From: Astrobacterium formosum
GTDB lineage: Bacteria > Pseudomonadota > Alphaproteobacteria > Rhizobiales > Xanthobacteraceae
Length of the DNA stretch: 34,524 nucleotides
Assembly (NCBI GenBank): GCA_030848545.1
Contig: JAVDCA010000010.1
Span: 164,574 to 199,097, forward strand
Direction: 5' to 3'
Shown: piece by piece, positions 1 to 7,963 of the stretch
Numbering within the stretch: position 1 is the first letter of the stretch
How the letters are laid out: each line of letters begins with the position of its first letter
Notes under the pieces: model-generated
Seen by the model: only the letters and a program-made list of their open reading frames with translations
The model's database searches: none
What the model was told of the DNA's origin: nothing
Made by a program: the position numbers and the translations under genes

Positions 1-1
1 G

Positions 2-688
2 CCCGGACCGGACTTCTGGTGCGGCACCGACGAGTTCGGCCGCGACGTCTTCAGCCGCACGCTGGTCGGCACCCGCGAGTCGCTGATCATGGGATTTTCC
101 GCCACCCTGATCAGTCTCGTGATCGGCATGCCGCTGGGGCTGATCGCCGGCTACAAACGCGGCCGCATCGAAGAACTCATCATGCGCGCGTCCGACGTGC
201 TGTTGAGCTTCCCGCCGATCCTGCTCGGCATCCTGGTGCTCGCCGTCACCCCGCCGGCCCTGTGGAAGGCGATCGTCGCCATCGGCATCGTCTACGCCCC
301 GCAGGTGGTGCGCGTCACCCGCGCCATCACCCTCGAACTGATGCAGGAAGAGTTCATCGAGGCGGCACGGCTACGCGGCGAGAGCGCCCGCTATGTCCTG
401 TTCAGCGAGATATTGCCCAACATCTGGCCGCCGCTGGCGGTCGAAACCAGCCTGCGCATCGTCTTCGCGATCCTGCTCGGCGCCGCGCTGTCGTTCATCG
501 GCATGGGCGCCCAGCCGCCGTCCTCGGACTGGGGCCTGATGATCGCCGAGGCGCGGCCCTTCGTCGAACAGGCACCGTGGATCGCGCTCTGCCCCGGCTT
601 CGCGCTCGCCGTCACGGTGATCGGCATCAATCTCCTGGGCGATGGCCTGCGTGCGGTCCTCGATCCCCGCAATACGGGGAGGCATTGA
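2..688 (+). CDS. ABC peptide-type importer permease, DppC/OppC family (5' end cut by window)
   Basis: Inner-membrane permease subunit of a peptide/nickel/glutathione-class ABC importer. The reading frame is open from base 2, before the first internal ATG at 89, and begins with the hallmark GTDEFGRDVFSR just before the first transmembrane segment, so only the N-terminal part is missing. The EAA-type cytoplasmic loop that docks on the ATPase is visible (EFIEAARLRGES), followed by the family-typical ILPNIWPPL and a WGLMIAEARPF stretch near the C-terminus. It ends one base before the start of the ATPase gene, so the two are co-transcribed. The fused ATPase and the nearby glutathione transferase make glutathione or a small peptide a plausible substrate. 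The substrate-binding protein and second permease would lie upstream of the window. Confidence 0.93.
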   Translation, partial: PGPDFWCGTDEFGRDVFSRTLVGTRESLIMGFSATLISLVIGMPLGLIAGYKRGRIEELIMRASDVLLSFPPILLGILVLAVTPPALWKAIVAIGIVYAPQVVRVTRAITLELMQEEFIEAARLRGESARYVLFSEILPNIWPPLAVETSLRIVFAILLGAALSFIGMGAQPPSSDWGLMIAEARPFVEQAPWIALCPGFALAVTVIGINLLGDGLRAVLDPRNTGRH

Positions 689-689
689 C

Positions 690-2765
690 ATGCGGGCTCC
701 TTCCGATTCCTCCCCGCAGACGCCCGTTCTGGACGTGCGCAATCTCACCATCAGCTACACGAGCGCCCGTGGCACCCAGCGCGCCGTCACCGATGTGAGC
801 CTCGCGATCATGCCCGGCGAGGTCGTCGGCCTCGTGGGCGAATCCGGCTCCGGCAAGAGCACGGTCGCCATGGCGGTGCTCGACCTTCTGGGCGAGGACG
901 GCGTCATCGAAACCGGCGACATCCTGTTCGAGGGCACCGATCTGCGGACCCTGTCGGCGACCGAGCGGCGCGCGCTTCTGGGGCACCGCATCGGCGCCGT
1001 CTTCCAGGACCCGTTCACGTCACTCAACCCTGCCTACACGGTCGGCGACCAGATCGCCGAGCCGCTGATCCGCCACAAGGGCTTTTCGGCCGCGCAGGCC
1101 GCCCCGCGGGTCGAAGAGCTCCTGGCCGAGGTCGGCATCCGCGAGCCGGGCCGCATCGCCCGCTCCTATCCGCACCAATTGTCCGGCGGCATGCAGCAGC
1201 GGGCGCTGATCGCCACCGCGATCAGTTGCGAGCCGAGATTCCTGATCCTCGACGAGCCCACCACGGCGCTCGACGTCACCGTCGAGGCGAAGATCATCGA
1301 ACTGCTGGCGAGCCTGTGCGATCGCCACCGGCTAGCCGCCCTGTTCGTGTCCCACAATCTCGGCATCGTCAACCGGCTGTGCTCGTCGATCTGCGTCCTC
1401 TACGGCAGCCAGATCGTCGAGACCGGCAGGACCCGCGACGTGCTGGCCGATCCGGTCCATCCCTACACCAAGGGGCTGATCGCCGCCCTGCCCCACATCA
1501 CCGCCGAGCGCCACCAGCGCCTGCCCTCGATCCCCGGCACCGTCGGCAAGGCCGCCGCCATGCCGACGGCGTGCGTGTTCGCGCAGCGCTGCCCCTTCGT
1601 GGAGGACGCCTGCCGCAACCAGGCACAAGCGTTGCGAAAGAGCGCCGGCGGCCGCGATACCCGCTGCTGGAAGTCCGACGCCCTCAAGGAGGCGCCGTGG
1701 CCCACGGAGGCGGGCCTCGCCACCGCCAGGAAGGCGCCGACGCAACAGACGGCACCGCTGATCGAGGTCGAGGGACTGTGCAAGACCTTCGACGGAGGCC
1801 GCTCCATCCTGCCGTGGCGGCGGCGCTCCGGAACGGTCGCGGTCGACCACGTCTCCTTCACCATCGAGCGCGGCGAAGTGCTCGGCCTCGTCGGCGAAAG
1901 CGGCAGCGGCAAGAGCACCATCGGGCGATCGATCCTCGCCCTGATCGAGCCCTCCGCCGGCAAGGTCACCTTCGATGGCGCCGACTTCGTCGAAGGAGCG
2001 CGCCAGGGCGATCGCGATTTGCGCCGGCGGGCCCAGCTCGTGTTCCAGAATTCGGCCGCCTCGCTCAATCCACGCAAGACGGTCGGCGCCGCCATCGCGC
2101 GGCCGCTGGTCCTGTCCGGCCTCACCGAGCCCAAGGCGCGCCGCGAAAAGGTGGCCGAGCTTCTGTCCCGCGTCGGCCTTCCCATCCATTATGCCGAGCG
2201 CTACCCGCACGAACTCTCGGGCGGCGAACGCCAGCGGGTGAACATCGCCCGGGCGCTGGCGAGCGAGCCCGAATTCATCGTCTGCGACGAAGCCGTGTCA
2301 GCACTGGACGTCTCGGTCCAGGCCAACATCCTCAACCTGCTCTCCGAGCTGCGCGACGAGCTAGGGCTCGCCTATCTGTTCATCACCCACGACATCGCCG
2401 TCATCTCCCACATCGCCGACCGCGTCCTCGTCATCTACGGCGGCACGCTCTGCGAGGAAGGGCCGATCGAGCGCATCCTGCGCCCACCTTACCATCCCTA
2501 CACCGAGGCGCTCCTGTCGGCGGTGCCGCGGCTCGCCCGCGCCGGGGACGGCCCGGAGCGTCCACGCATCCTGCTCGAAGACACCATGGTGACGACGTCC
2601 GGCGGCTGCGTTTTCCGCGGCCGCTGCCCGCGCAAGCGCGGCGCCGTATGCGACGAGCAGGCCCCGCCGGTTCAGACCGCCGCCGACGGTCACCGCATCG
2701 CTTGTCACATCCCCCTCGCCGAGCTCGCCGCTGCGGCCCCCGTATTCCCCGATCTGGTCGCCTGA
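690..2765 (+). CDS. Fused double ATP-binding subunit (DppD-DppF/GsiA type) of peptide-class ABC importer
   Basis: Cytoplasmic ATPase of 691 residues that powers the importer whose permease precedes it. Two complete nucleotide-binding domains are fused. The first has Walker A GESGSGKST near residues 50-58, signature LSGGMQQR and Walker B LILDEPTTALD. The second repeats GESGSGKST, LSGGERQR and CDEAVSALD. Each half ends with an oligopeptide-transporter C-terminal domain rich in cysteine (CVFAQRCPF and CVFRGRCPR). An upstream in-frame ATG at 642 exists, but the ATG at 690 follows GGGGAGG at 676-682 and matches the usual N-terminus, so 690 is chosen. The single-chain arrangement resembles E. coli GsiA of the glutathione importer, though fused ATPases also serve other peptide systems. 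In the second half the usual Pro of the Walker B region (DEP) is Ala. Confidence 0.94.
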   Translation: MRAPSDSSPQTPVLDVRNLTISYTSARGTQRAVTDVSLAIMPGEVVGLVGESGSGKSTVAMAVLDLLGEDGVIETGDILFEGTDLRTLSATERRALLGHRIGAVFQDPFTSLNPAYTVGDQIAEPLIRHKGFSAAQAAPRVEELLAEVGIREPGRIARSYPHQLSGGMQQRALIATAISCEPRFLILDEPTTALDVTVEAKIIELLASLCDRHRLAALFVSHNLGIVNRLCSSICVLYGSQIVETGRTRDVLADPVHPYTKGLIAALPHITAERHQRLPSIPGTVGKAAAMPTACVFAQRCPFVEDACRNQAQALRKSAGGRDTRCWKSDALKEAPWPTEAGLATARKAPTQQTAPLIEVEGLCKTFDGGRSILPWRRRSGTVAVDHVSFTIERGEVLGLVGESGSGKSTIGRSILALIEPSAGKVTFDGADFVEGARQGDRDLRRRAQLVFQNSAASLNPRKTVGAAIARPLVLSGLTEPKARREKVAELLSRVGLPIHYAERYPHELSGGERQRVNIARALASEPEFIVCDEAVSALDVSVQANILNLLSELRDELGLAYLFITHDIAVISHIADRVLVIYGGTLCEEGPIERILRPPYHPYTEALLSAVPRLARAGDGPERPRILLEDTMVTTSGGCVFRGRCPRKRGAVCDEQAPPVQTAADGHRIACHIPLAELAAAAPVFPDLVA

Positions 2766-2881
2766 GGGCGGCGTCGGCGTCATGCCTCGCACCGCATACG
2801 GCCGCTACACCGGGCGCGCCGGCTTCCTATATGTGCGTGCGCGTTCTTTTTGTTTTCACCCAGCATGCCAGAGCATCGACC

Positions 2882-3754
2882 ATGAACAGCCCCTACATCC
2901 CCCCGCAGGTCTGGACCTGGAACAGGCCGAGCGGCGGCCAGTTCGCCAGCATCAATCGTCCTGTTTCCGGGGCGACCCATGAAAAGGAATTGCCGGTCGG
3001 CCGCCATCCGCTGCAGCTCTATTCTCTGGCGACCCCGAACGGCCAGAAGGTCACCATCATGCTGGAGGAGCTCTTGGCGGCGGGGCACGTCGGCGCCGAG
3101 TACGACGCCTGGCTGATCCGGATCGGCGACGGCGACCAGTTCGGCAGCGGCTTCGTCGCCATCAATCCCAATTCCAAGATTCCCGCGCTCGTGGATCGCA
3201 GCGGGCCGAAGCCGGTCCGGGTATTCGAGTCCGGCGCCATCCTGATGTATCTCGCCGAAAAATTCGGTGCCTTCCTGCCGACCGAGCCGGCGGCGCGCGC
3301 CGAGTGCCTGTCCTGGCTGTTCTGGCAGATGGGCAGCGCGCCTTATGTGGGCGGCGGCTTCGGCCACTTCTACGCCTATGCGCCGGAGAAGATCGAATAC
3401 GCGATCGACCGCTTCGCCATGGAGACGAAGCGCCTGCTCGACGTCCTCGACCGCAGGCTCGCCGAGAGCGAATACGTCGCCGGTCCCGACTACACCATCG
3501 CCGACATGGCGATCTTTCCCTGGTATGGCGGGCTCGTGAAGGGCTGGCTCTACGATGCCGCCGAATTCCTCGGTGCCAATGACTACCGTCATGTGGCGCG
3601 CTGGGCCGACACGCTCCTCGAACGGCCCGCCGTGCGCCGTGGCCGCATGGTCAACCGCACCTCCGGTGAGCCCTCCAGGCAATTGCACGAGCGCCACGGC
3701 GCGAGCGACTTCGAGACGAAGACGCAGGACAAGATGGCGGCGGGAGCGAAGTGA
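2882..3754 (+). CDS. yghU: Glutathione S-transferase/disulfide reductase, YghU family
   Basis: Soluble glutathione-dependent disulfide-bond reductase of 290 residues, close to the 288 of E. coli YghU. The match runs the whole length: an N-terminal extension with VWTWN and INRPVSG.THEK, a thioredoxin-fold domain starting LPVGRHPLQLYSLATPNGQK, the NPNSKIPAL and FESGAIL glutathione-binding segments, an all-helical domain with FGHFY and EYTIADMAIFPW-like sequence (here DYTIADMAIFPW), and the LHERH.ASDFET tail. Family knowledge says YghU binds two glutathione molecules and lacks the usual catalytic Ser/Tyr. The ATG at 2882 aligns with the family start; a longer in-frame start at 2831 would add 17 residues without similarity. 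The 116-base gap to the ABC operon allows its own promoter or read-through. Confidence 0.95.
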   Translation: MNSPYIPPQVWTWNRPSGGQFASINRPVSGATHEKELPVGRHPLQLYSLATPNGQKVTIMLEELLAAGHVGAEYDAWLIRIGDGDQFGSGFVAINPNSKIPALVDRSGPKPVRVFESGAILMYLAEKFGAFLPTEPAARAECLSWLFWQMGSAPYVGGGFGHFYAYAPEKIEYAIDRFAMETKRLLDVLDRRLAESEYVAGPDYTIADMAIFPWYGGLVKGWLYDAAEFLGANDYRHVARWADTLLERPAVRRGRMVNRTSGEPSRQLHERHGASDFETKTQDKMAAGAK

Positions 3755-3775
3755 TCCGCTTTCGATGATGGGCCG

Positions 3776-4480
3776 CTAAGGGGTGGCCGGCGGCTTCGGT
3801 GGCAGCCCGATGACATGGCGCGTGCGCGCCAGGAAGCCGGCCATCGCCTCGGTATCGACCACGACGTCCGGCACGCGCTCGGCCGCAAATCGATCCTGCA
3901 TGGCGTCGTTGACCGCTTGCGCGAGCATGATGGCGTCGCAGGCGGCATCATGCGAGGTCAGGAATAGGAGCATTTCCGTCACCAGCAGCGACAGCTCCGG
4001 ATCCCGCTTCAAGTCGGACACCGACAGGTCCGCACCATAACGCGACGCCAGTCGGGCGTAGGCGGCAAACAGCCTGGCACCGACCTGCGGCGTGATGTAG
4101 CGCACGATACAGCGGCCGACGGCATCGAGGAACACGGGCGGCCACGCCACTCCGCCGCGGGCGATCTGCGGAGCGAAGACGTCGTTGATCGTATTATCGA
4201 GCCACAGGCCGAGCACGGCTGCGACGATCGTCTCCCGCTCCAGGGTCACGCGCGCCTGCACCCGGGCATCCATGCAGCGCTTGAACACGTCCTGCATCCA
4301 CGGCAGCCGGCCCGCCGCGAGACTGTCCACGAGTGCCGCGTGCAACGCTTTCAGATCGCCCCGCGTGAGGCATTCACCGTTGCTGCTACACATGTCGGAG
4401 AGTTGCTGAAACACCAGGTCGACGACCGCTCGCGCAGTGCCGATGCAGTGATGTGGACCCGACAGATGGTGAGGATACAT
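3776..4480 (-). CDS. Hypothetical protein, function unknown
   Basis: A 234-residue protein that I do not recognise. It appears soluble and mostly helical, with no signal peptide, membrane segment or known catalytic motif. Visible features are a His-rich start (MYPHHLSGPHHCIG), several cysteines, and a helical middle with LGLWLDNTIND. The amphipathic, TetR/effector-domain-like feel is only an impression. The ATG at 4480 was taken as the start. A longer version from GTG at 4531 is open, but GAGGGG lies directly against that codon, too close for a ribosome-binding site. Codon use fits a real gene less clearly than its neighbours do. The gene is convergent with yghU and is preceded by an unusually AT-rich leader. 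Confidence 0.6.
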   Translation of the reverse strand: MYPHHLSGPHHCIGTARAVVDLVFQQLSDMCSSNGECLTRGDLKALHAALVDSLAAGRLPWMQDVFKRCMDARVQARVTLERETIVAAVLGLWLDNTINDVFAPQIARGGVAWPPVFLDAVGRCIVRYITPQVGARLFAAYARLASRYGADLSVSDLKRDPELSLLVTEMLLFLTSHDAACDAIMLAQAVNDAMQDRFAAERVPDVVVDTEAMAGFLARTRHVIGLPPKPPATP

Positions 4481-5094
4481 GGCGACTGTTCTGGCGTGGT
4501 TGTCACCGGCTTCGAACCGACAAATCAGCACGCCCCTCGATGGACGGGCTCTTCCACATTCTCAGTATATGCAATTAACATAAAATAAATGCATCTTTTT
4601 TGTGCTTATCACTCCAACGAGCCTCCATCTCGAAAACGAATTGCGGGCGCGAGTAACACCAACTTTCATTAACCTTGACCGCCGTCCTGAAGTGCTCGCC
4701 AAAGGCGAGCCTCGAAGGACGAACGCCCGGGCCGTCGCCCTTCGGGGGCCATGCTTCGCACGGCCACCTCAGGGTGACGGACCACGTGGGTCAATCCCCA
4801 CTGCCGTTGGTGTAATTCCTGGCGCGTAGGATCTGGTGCGCAAGAGTGGTATTGGCCGGACGGACGCAAATAATACCAACGACCATTGACCGTCCCCGAT
4901 ACGCCCTCCGCCATGTGAGGCCGAAGCCGGCACCGGTCATCGATCACGATCGATATCGTCCGGAAGGCCGGCCAATCCCCGCCGGATGCCCACGCTGAGG
5001 CATCGCGTTGCGCGGCTGGCCGGAGGAATGCCGCCGACACACGCTCATGCGATGGCGGCTGCGGCGAAAGGAAAAGCCCCGGCGCCGCCCGCCC
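4481..5094. other. Intergenic region with AT-rich island and a palindromic repeat
   Basis: About 600 bases without a convincing gene. Around 4555-4610 there is a strongly AT-rich island in otherwise GC-rich DNA. On the minus strand it contains TATACT (4562-4567), a possible -10 element for the gene ending at 3776, but no good -35 was found. A rhizobial-type palindromic repeat occupies 4683-4780. The rest, to the end of the ribA-like gene at 5095, shows short open frames but no recognisable coding signal. Confidence 0.6.
4683..4780. repeat. Intergenic palindromic repeat element (family 1)
   Basis: A hairpin has outer arms CGTCCT (4683-4688) and AGGACG (4716-4721), and inner arms GCTCGCC (4694-4700) and GGCGAGC (4704-4710) around the loop AAA. 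A second GC-rich half follows and ends in CACCTCAGGGTGACGG. This layout (CGTCCTGAG..GCTCGCC, CTCGAAGGACG, CACCTCAG..TGACGG) matches a dispersed intergenic repeat commonly seen in Bradyrhizobium-like genomes. It is assigned from memory, not by search. Confidence 0.75.
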
Positions 5095-6204
5095 TCACTT
5101 CTTGCCGGCCAGCGCTTCGATCAGCCCGTCGATCGAGTGCCCGGCCCGAGCGGCTTTCGCCTCCAGATAGGCGCGATTGTCGCGGTTGACGGGCGCCTGG
5201 AGGGGCAGGCGGGCGACCACTTCGATGCCGGCTTCCGACAGGCTCGTGAGCTTGGCGGGATTGTTGGTGAGGAGCCTTATGCGCGAGATACCGAGCATCG
5301 CGAGCATGCGCGCCGCGACGCCGTAGTCGCGTTCGTCGTCCTCGAAGCCGAGCGCCGTGTTGGCGTCCACCGTGTCGAGGCCTCCGTCCTGCAGCCGGTA
5401 GGCGCGCAGCTTGTTGGCGAGGCCGAGTCCCCTGCCCTCCTGGTCGAGATACAGGATGACGCCGCCGCCCATCTCGGCGATCTTTTCGATGGCGAGACGC
5501 AACTGGTCGCCGCAATCGCAGCGGCGCGAGCCGAACACGTCGCCGGTCAGGCAGGCCGAATGCAGGCGCACCGGCACTGGCGTCTTGACGTCGATCATGC
5601 CGATCACCACCGCGACGGCGTCGTCGCCGAGCGCGTCGTTGAAGCCGACGAAGCGGGTCGTGACGCCGCCCACCAGCGGGATGTTCGCCTCGCCCGCGAT
5701 GGCGAGCGAATTCACCACGGCGGCGCGGAAATCGACGATCGCGTCGGCGTCGATGGTGATCACCGGCGTATCGTCGCCGAGAATGCAGGGCGCCGTCTCG
5801 GCGACGAGCACCGCCGGCAGGCGGCGCGCCAGCTTGGTGAGGTCGAGCGCGGCTGCGACCGCCGGCGCCGCCGGCTCGGCCGGCGGCACGCGGGCGACGT
5901 CGCCATGGGTCAGCGCCGCAATGTCGGCAACGCGCGCATCGTCCGCAAGACGCAAGACCACCGCCACGGCGCTGTCGATGCCGAGCACACGGGCGCGGGC
6001 GGACGTGATGGCGAGCCGAAGCGGGGCGCCCGCGAGGGTGCGAAAACCGTCGAGCCGGCGATCGACCAGACCGTCCACCGGCAGCACCGCGGCGGCTTCG
6101 TCTTGCGCGCGCACCACGACGGGACGCACGGCACGGATTTCGCCGATACCGCGCTGCACGCCGATATGTCGGGAATCGCCGAAAAAGGGAGCACCAGCTC
6201 GCAC
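5095..6204 (-). CDS. ribA: GTP cyclohydrolase II with degenerate RibB-like N-terminal domain
   Basis: Cytoplasmic enzyme expected to open GTP to 2,5-diamino-6-ribosylamino-4(3H)-pyrimidinone 5'-phosphate, formate and pyrophosphate. The C-terminal half (about residues 210-369) is a complete RibA domain: zinc cysteines C218, C229 and C231 in ACLTGDVFGSRRCDCG, the GTP-binding/catalytic DQEGRGLGL (254-262), DERDYG, and RLLTNNPAKL. The N-terminal 190 residues weakly resemble a 3,4-dihydroxybutanone-4-phosphate synthase domain (EIRAVRPVVV), but the acidic RibB signature DDEDRENEGDL is absent, so that activity is not expected. The start is GTG at 6204. The gene is divergent from the RibD-type gene, separated by 140 bases with no FMN riboswitch consensus, which suggests a role outside housekeeping riboflavin supply. 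The main alternative is a normal riboflavin-pathway enzyme. Confidence 0.9.
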   Translation of the reverse strand: MRAGAPFFGDSRHIGVQRGIGEIRAVRPVVVRAQDEAAAVLPVDGLVDRRLDGFRTLAGAPLRLAITSARARVLGIDSAVAVVLRLADDARVADIAALTHGDVARVPPAEPAAPAVAAALDLTKLARRLPAVLVAETAPCILGDDTPVITIDADAIVDFRAAVVNSLAIAGEANIPLVGGVTTRFVGFNDALGDDAVAVVIGMIDVKTPVPVRLHSACLTGDVFGSRRCDCGDQLRLAIEKIAEMGGGVILYLDQEGRGLGLANKLRAYRLQDGGLDTVDANTALGFEDDERDYGVAARMLAMLGISRIRLLTNNPAKLTSLSEAGIEVVARLPLQAPVNRDNRAYLEAKAARAGHSIDGLIEALAGKK

Positions 6205-6344
6205 GAGTTCACCAGCCCTGTCCGAACCGCCATCATAGCAGACAATGGTCCGGAATATTCATTTCCGAAATGCCGTGTCGGCCGGGCGCCGGCGCGGTAG
6301 GATCACCCATTGCGGGACGACAGAAAAAAGGTCGGCGACACGAC

Positions 6345-7193
6345 ATGGTCGAGGAGGCGACGAACACGGTCGTGCCACCAGAGGCACAGTCGGAGGCCTG
6401 GGCAGGGGCCCGGACCGCGCATTGGGCCGACGCTTGGGCCGAGGTGCCGGCGCTGTTACGCGCCGGGGCAGGCCTGCCGCCCCCCTTCGAAGCCATGTTC
6501 GGGCCACTGCGGCAAGGCGCAGCCGACGACCTCGTGGTGGTCGGCCAGCTCGGCCAGTCCCTCGACGGCCGCATCGCCACGACGAGCGGCCATTCCAAAT
6601 ACATCAACGGCCCCGCCGGCCTCGACCACCTGCACCGCATCCGCGCCCTGGTGGACGGCATCGTGGTCGGCATCGGCACCGCGCTCGCCGACGATCCGCA
6701 GCTCACCGTGCGGCGCGTCGCCGGGCCGAACCCGGCCCGCATCGTCATCGACCCGGGCGGCCGGCTCCCGAGGTCAGCTCGCCTGCTCGCGCCCGGCGTG
6801 CGCCGCCTGGTGGTGACGCTCGCGGACGCGCGGCCCGATGTCGCCGACGACGTCGAGGTGATCGCGCTCTCCGCCGGCCCCGACCGCCATTTCGCCCCGG
6901 CCGCGATCCTCGCCGCGCTGGCCGGACGCGGTTTCCGGCGCCTGTTGATCGAGGGCGGTGCCCGGACCGTATCCTCGTTCCTCTCCGCCGGCTGCCTCGA
7001 CCGCCTGCACGTGGTGGTGGCGCCGATCATCCTGGGGTCGGGCCGGCCGAGCCTGGAGCTTCAGGAAATCGAACGCGCCGACCAGGCCATGCGGCCGCGT
7101 GCGACGGCCTACGCCATCGGCGAGGAGGTGCTGTTCGACTGCGACCTCTCGCCCCAGCGTCGCGCTGTCGGGACGGCGAACAGGTCGACGTGA
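6345..7193 (+). CDS. RibD C-terminal-type reductase (stand-alone), riboflavin/pyrimidine reductase family
   Basis: NADPH-dependent reductase of the dihydrofolate-reductase-like RibD C-terminal family, 282 residues. The domain begins near residue 63 and shows VVGQLGQSLDGRIAT, GIGTALADDPQLTVR, RIVIDPGGRLP, LIEGGARTVSSFL and VVVAPIILGSGRPS. In riboflavin synthesis this domain reduces the ribosyl side chain to ribityl. The N-terminal zinc deaminase domain of normal bacterial RibD is missing and is replaced by about 60 residues of unrelated, Ala-rich sequence. The ATG at 6345 is chosen; an upstream in-frame ATG at 6270 would add a low-similarity leader. Its 3' end overlaps the convergent methyltransferase gene by 85 bases. 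The position beside the GTP cyclohydrolase II gene suggests the two act in succession. Confidence 0.88.
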   Translation: MVEEATNTVVPPEAQSEAWAGARTAHWADAWAEVPALLRAGAGLPPPFEAMFGPLRQGAADDLVVVGQLGQSLDGRIATTSGHSKYINGPAGLDHLHRIRALVDGIVVGIGTALADDPQLTVRRVAGPNPARIVIDPGGRLPRSARLLAPGVRRLVVTLADARPDVADDVEVIALSAGPDRHFAPAAILAALAGRGFRRLLIEGGARTVSSFLSAGCLDRLHVVVAPIILGSGRPSLELQEIERADQAMRPRATAYAIGEEVLFDCDLSPQRRAVGTANRST

Positions 7194-7963
7194 CCCACCG
7201 TCATGGCGGCCTCTCCGGCCGCGACGGCATCGCGGCGGCGGGTCAGCCAGGCCATCAGGTCGGTGAGGGCGATGTCGCCGGTCTCGCCGGCCGCCGCCGC
7301 CATGCCGGCGAGGAGCTCGAGCTGGATGGCCTGGTCGCCCTCGCCCAGCCGCCAGTCCGACGTCCCCTTATCGACCGCATAACCGACGCGGCCGAACAGG
7401 TCGGCGGCGGCCTGCGCCGCCGCCGGGCCGAGCGCCGGGCCGAATCCCTTGTCGGTTTTCTGGTGGCGGTTGAAGGCGGTGACGACCTTTTGATCGAGAT
7501 CGTCTTCCGGCGTCATACCGACGCGCCCGTCATAGCTCAGGGCGGCGTAGACCGGCAGCCCGCGCGCCGCCGCCTCGACGGCGAGCCGCTCGACGAAGCG
7601 GCCCGAAACCAGGTCCAGGAACGCCGAGGTGGCGACGAGATCGAGCGGACCGTCGAGGGCCATTTCCAGGTCGCGGGCCAGATCGACCGGCATGGCCGCA
7701 ACCGCGATGTCGGCCGTCTGGGTCAGCGCCGGCGCCCGCGCCAGGAGCCCGAGATCGTTGTCGACGAGGCGCCAGTTCTGCCGTGCCGGCAACGACTTGG
7801 CGAGCGCCCGCGCGGTCGCCCCGGTGCCGCAGGCAAGATCAATGGCGAAGATCGCCGACCGATCCGCGAAGGCCGCCCGGACCTTGGCGAGGATCGCGCC
7901 ATTGCGCGCCGCCATGTCGTAGGGCTCGCGCAGGGACAGCCAATTGGCGGAAAAACCGGTCAT
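7109..7963 (-). CDS. Class I SAM-dependent methyltransferase
   Basis: A 284-residue soluble protein with a class I methyltransferase fold. The SAM-binding glycine loop is clear (AIDLACGTGATARAL), preceded by a family-specific N-terminus SANWLSLREPYDMAARN. An acidic LVDNDLGLL follows as motif II, and LDLVATSAFLDLVS as motif IV. Later YAALSYDGR and DWRLGEGD suggest a substrate cap. The methyl acceptor is not evident. The start ATG overlaps the stop of the upstream glycosyltransferase gene as ATGA, so translation is coupled. The last 28 residues are coded over the convergent RibD-type gene and look like a non-conserved tail. It sits in a presumed operon with the glycosyltransferase and PTPS-fold genes, so a shared small-molecule or lipid substrate is likely. 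Confidence 0.87.
   Translation of the reverse strand: MTGFSANWLSLREPYDMAARNGAILAKVRAAFADRSAIFAIDLACGTGATARALAKSLPARQNWRLVDNDLGLLARAPALTQTADIAVAAMPVDLARDLEMALDGPLDLVATSAFLDLVSGRFVERLAVEAAARGLPVYAALSYDGRVGMTPEDDLDQKVVTAFNRHQKTDKGFGPALGPAAAQAAADLFGRVGYAVDKGTSDWRLGEGDQAIQLELLAGMAAAAGETGDIALTDLMAWLTRRRDAVAAGEAAMTVGHVDLFAVPTARRWGERSQSNSTSSPMA

Noticed and set aside
1226-2881. Long plus-strand open frame that joins yghU in frame from 1226
   Set aside because: It is an Arg/Pro-rich shadow of the ATPase gene; real similarity begins only at 2882.
4683-4721. Hairpin considered as a terminator
   Set aside because: It lies far from either gene end and is better explained as part of the family-1 repeat.
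6205-6344. Possible FMN riboswitch between ribA and the RibD-type gene
   Set aside because: None of the conserved RFN boxes, such as the GGGTGAAATTCC-like block, was found.
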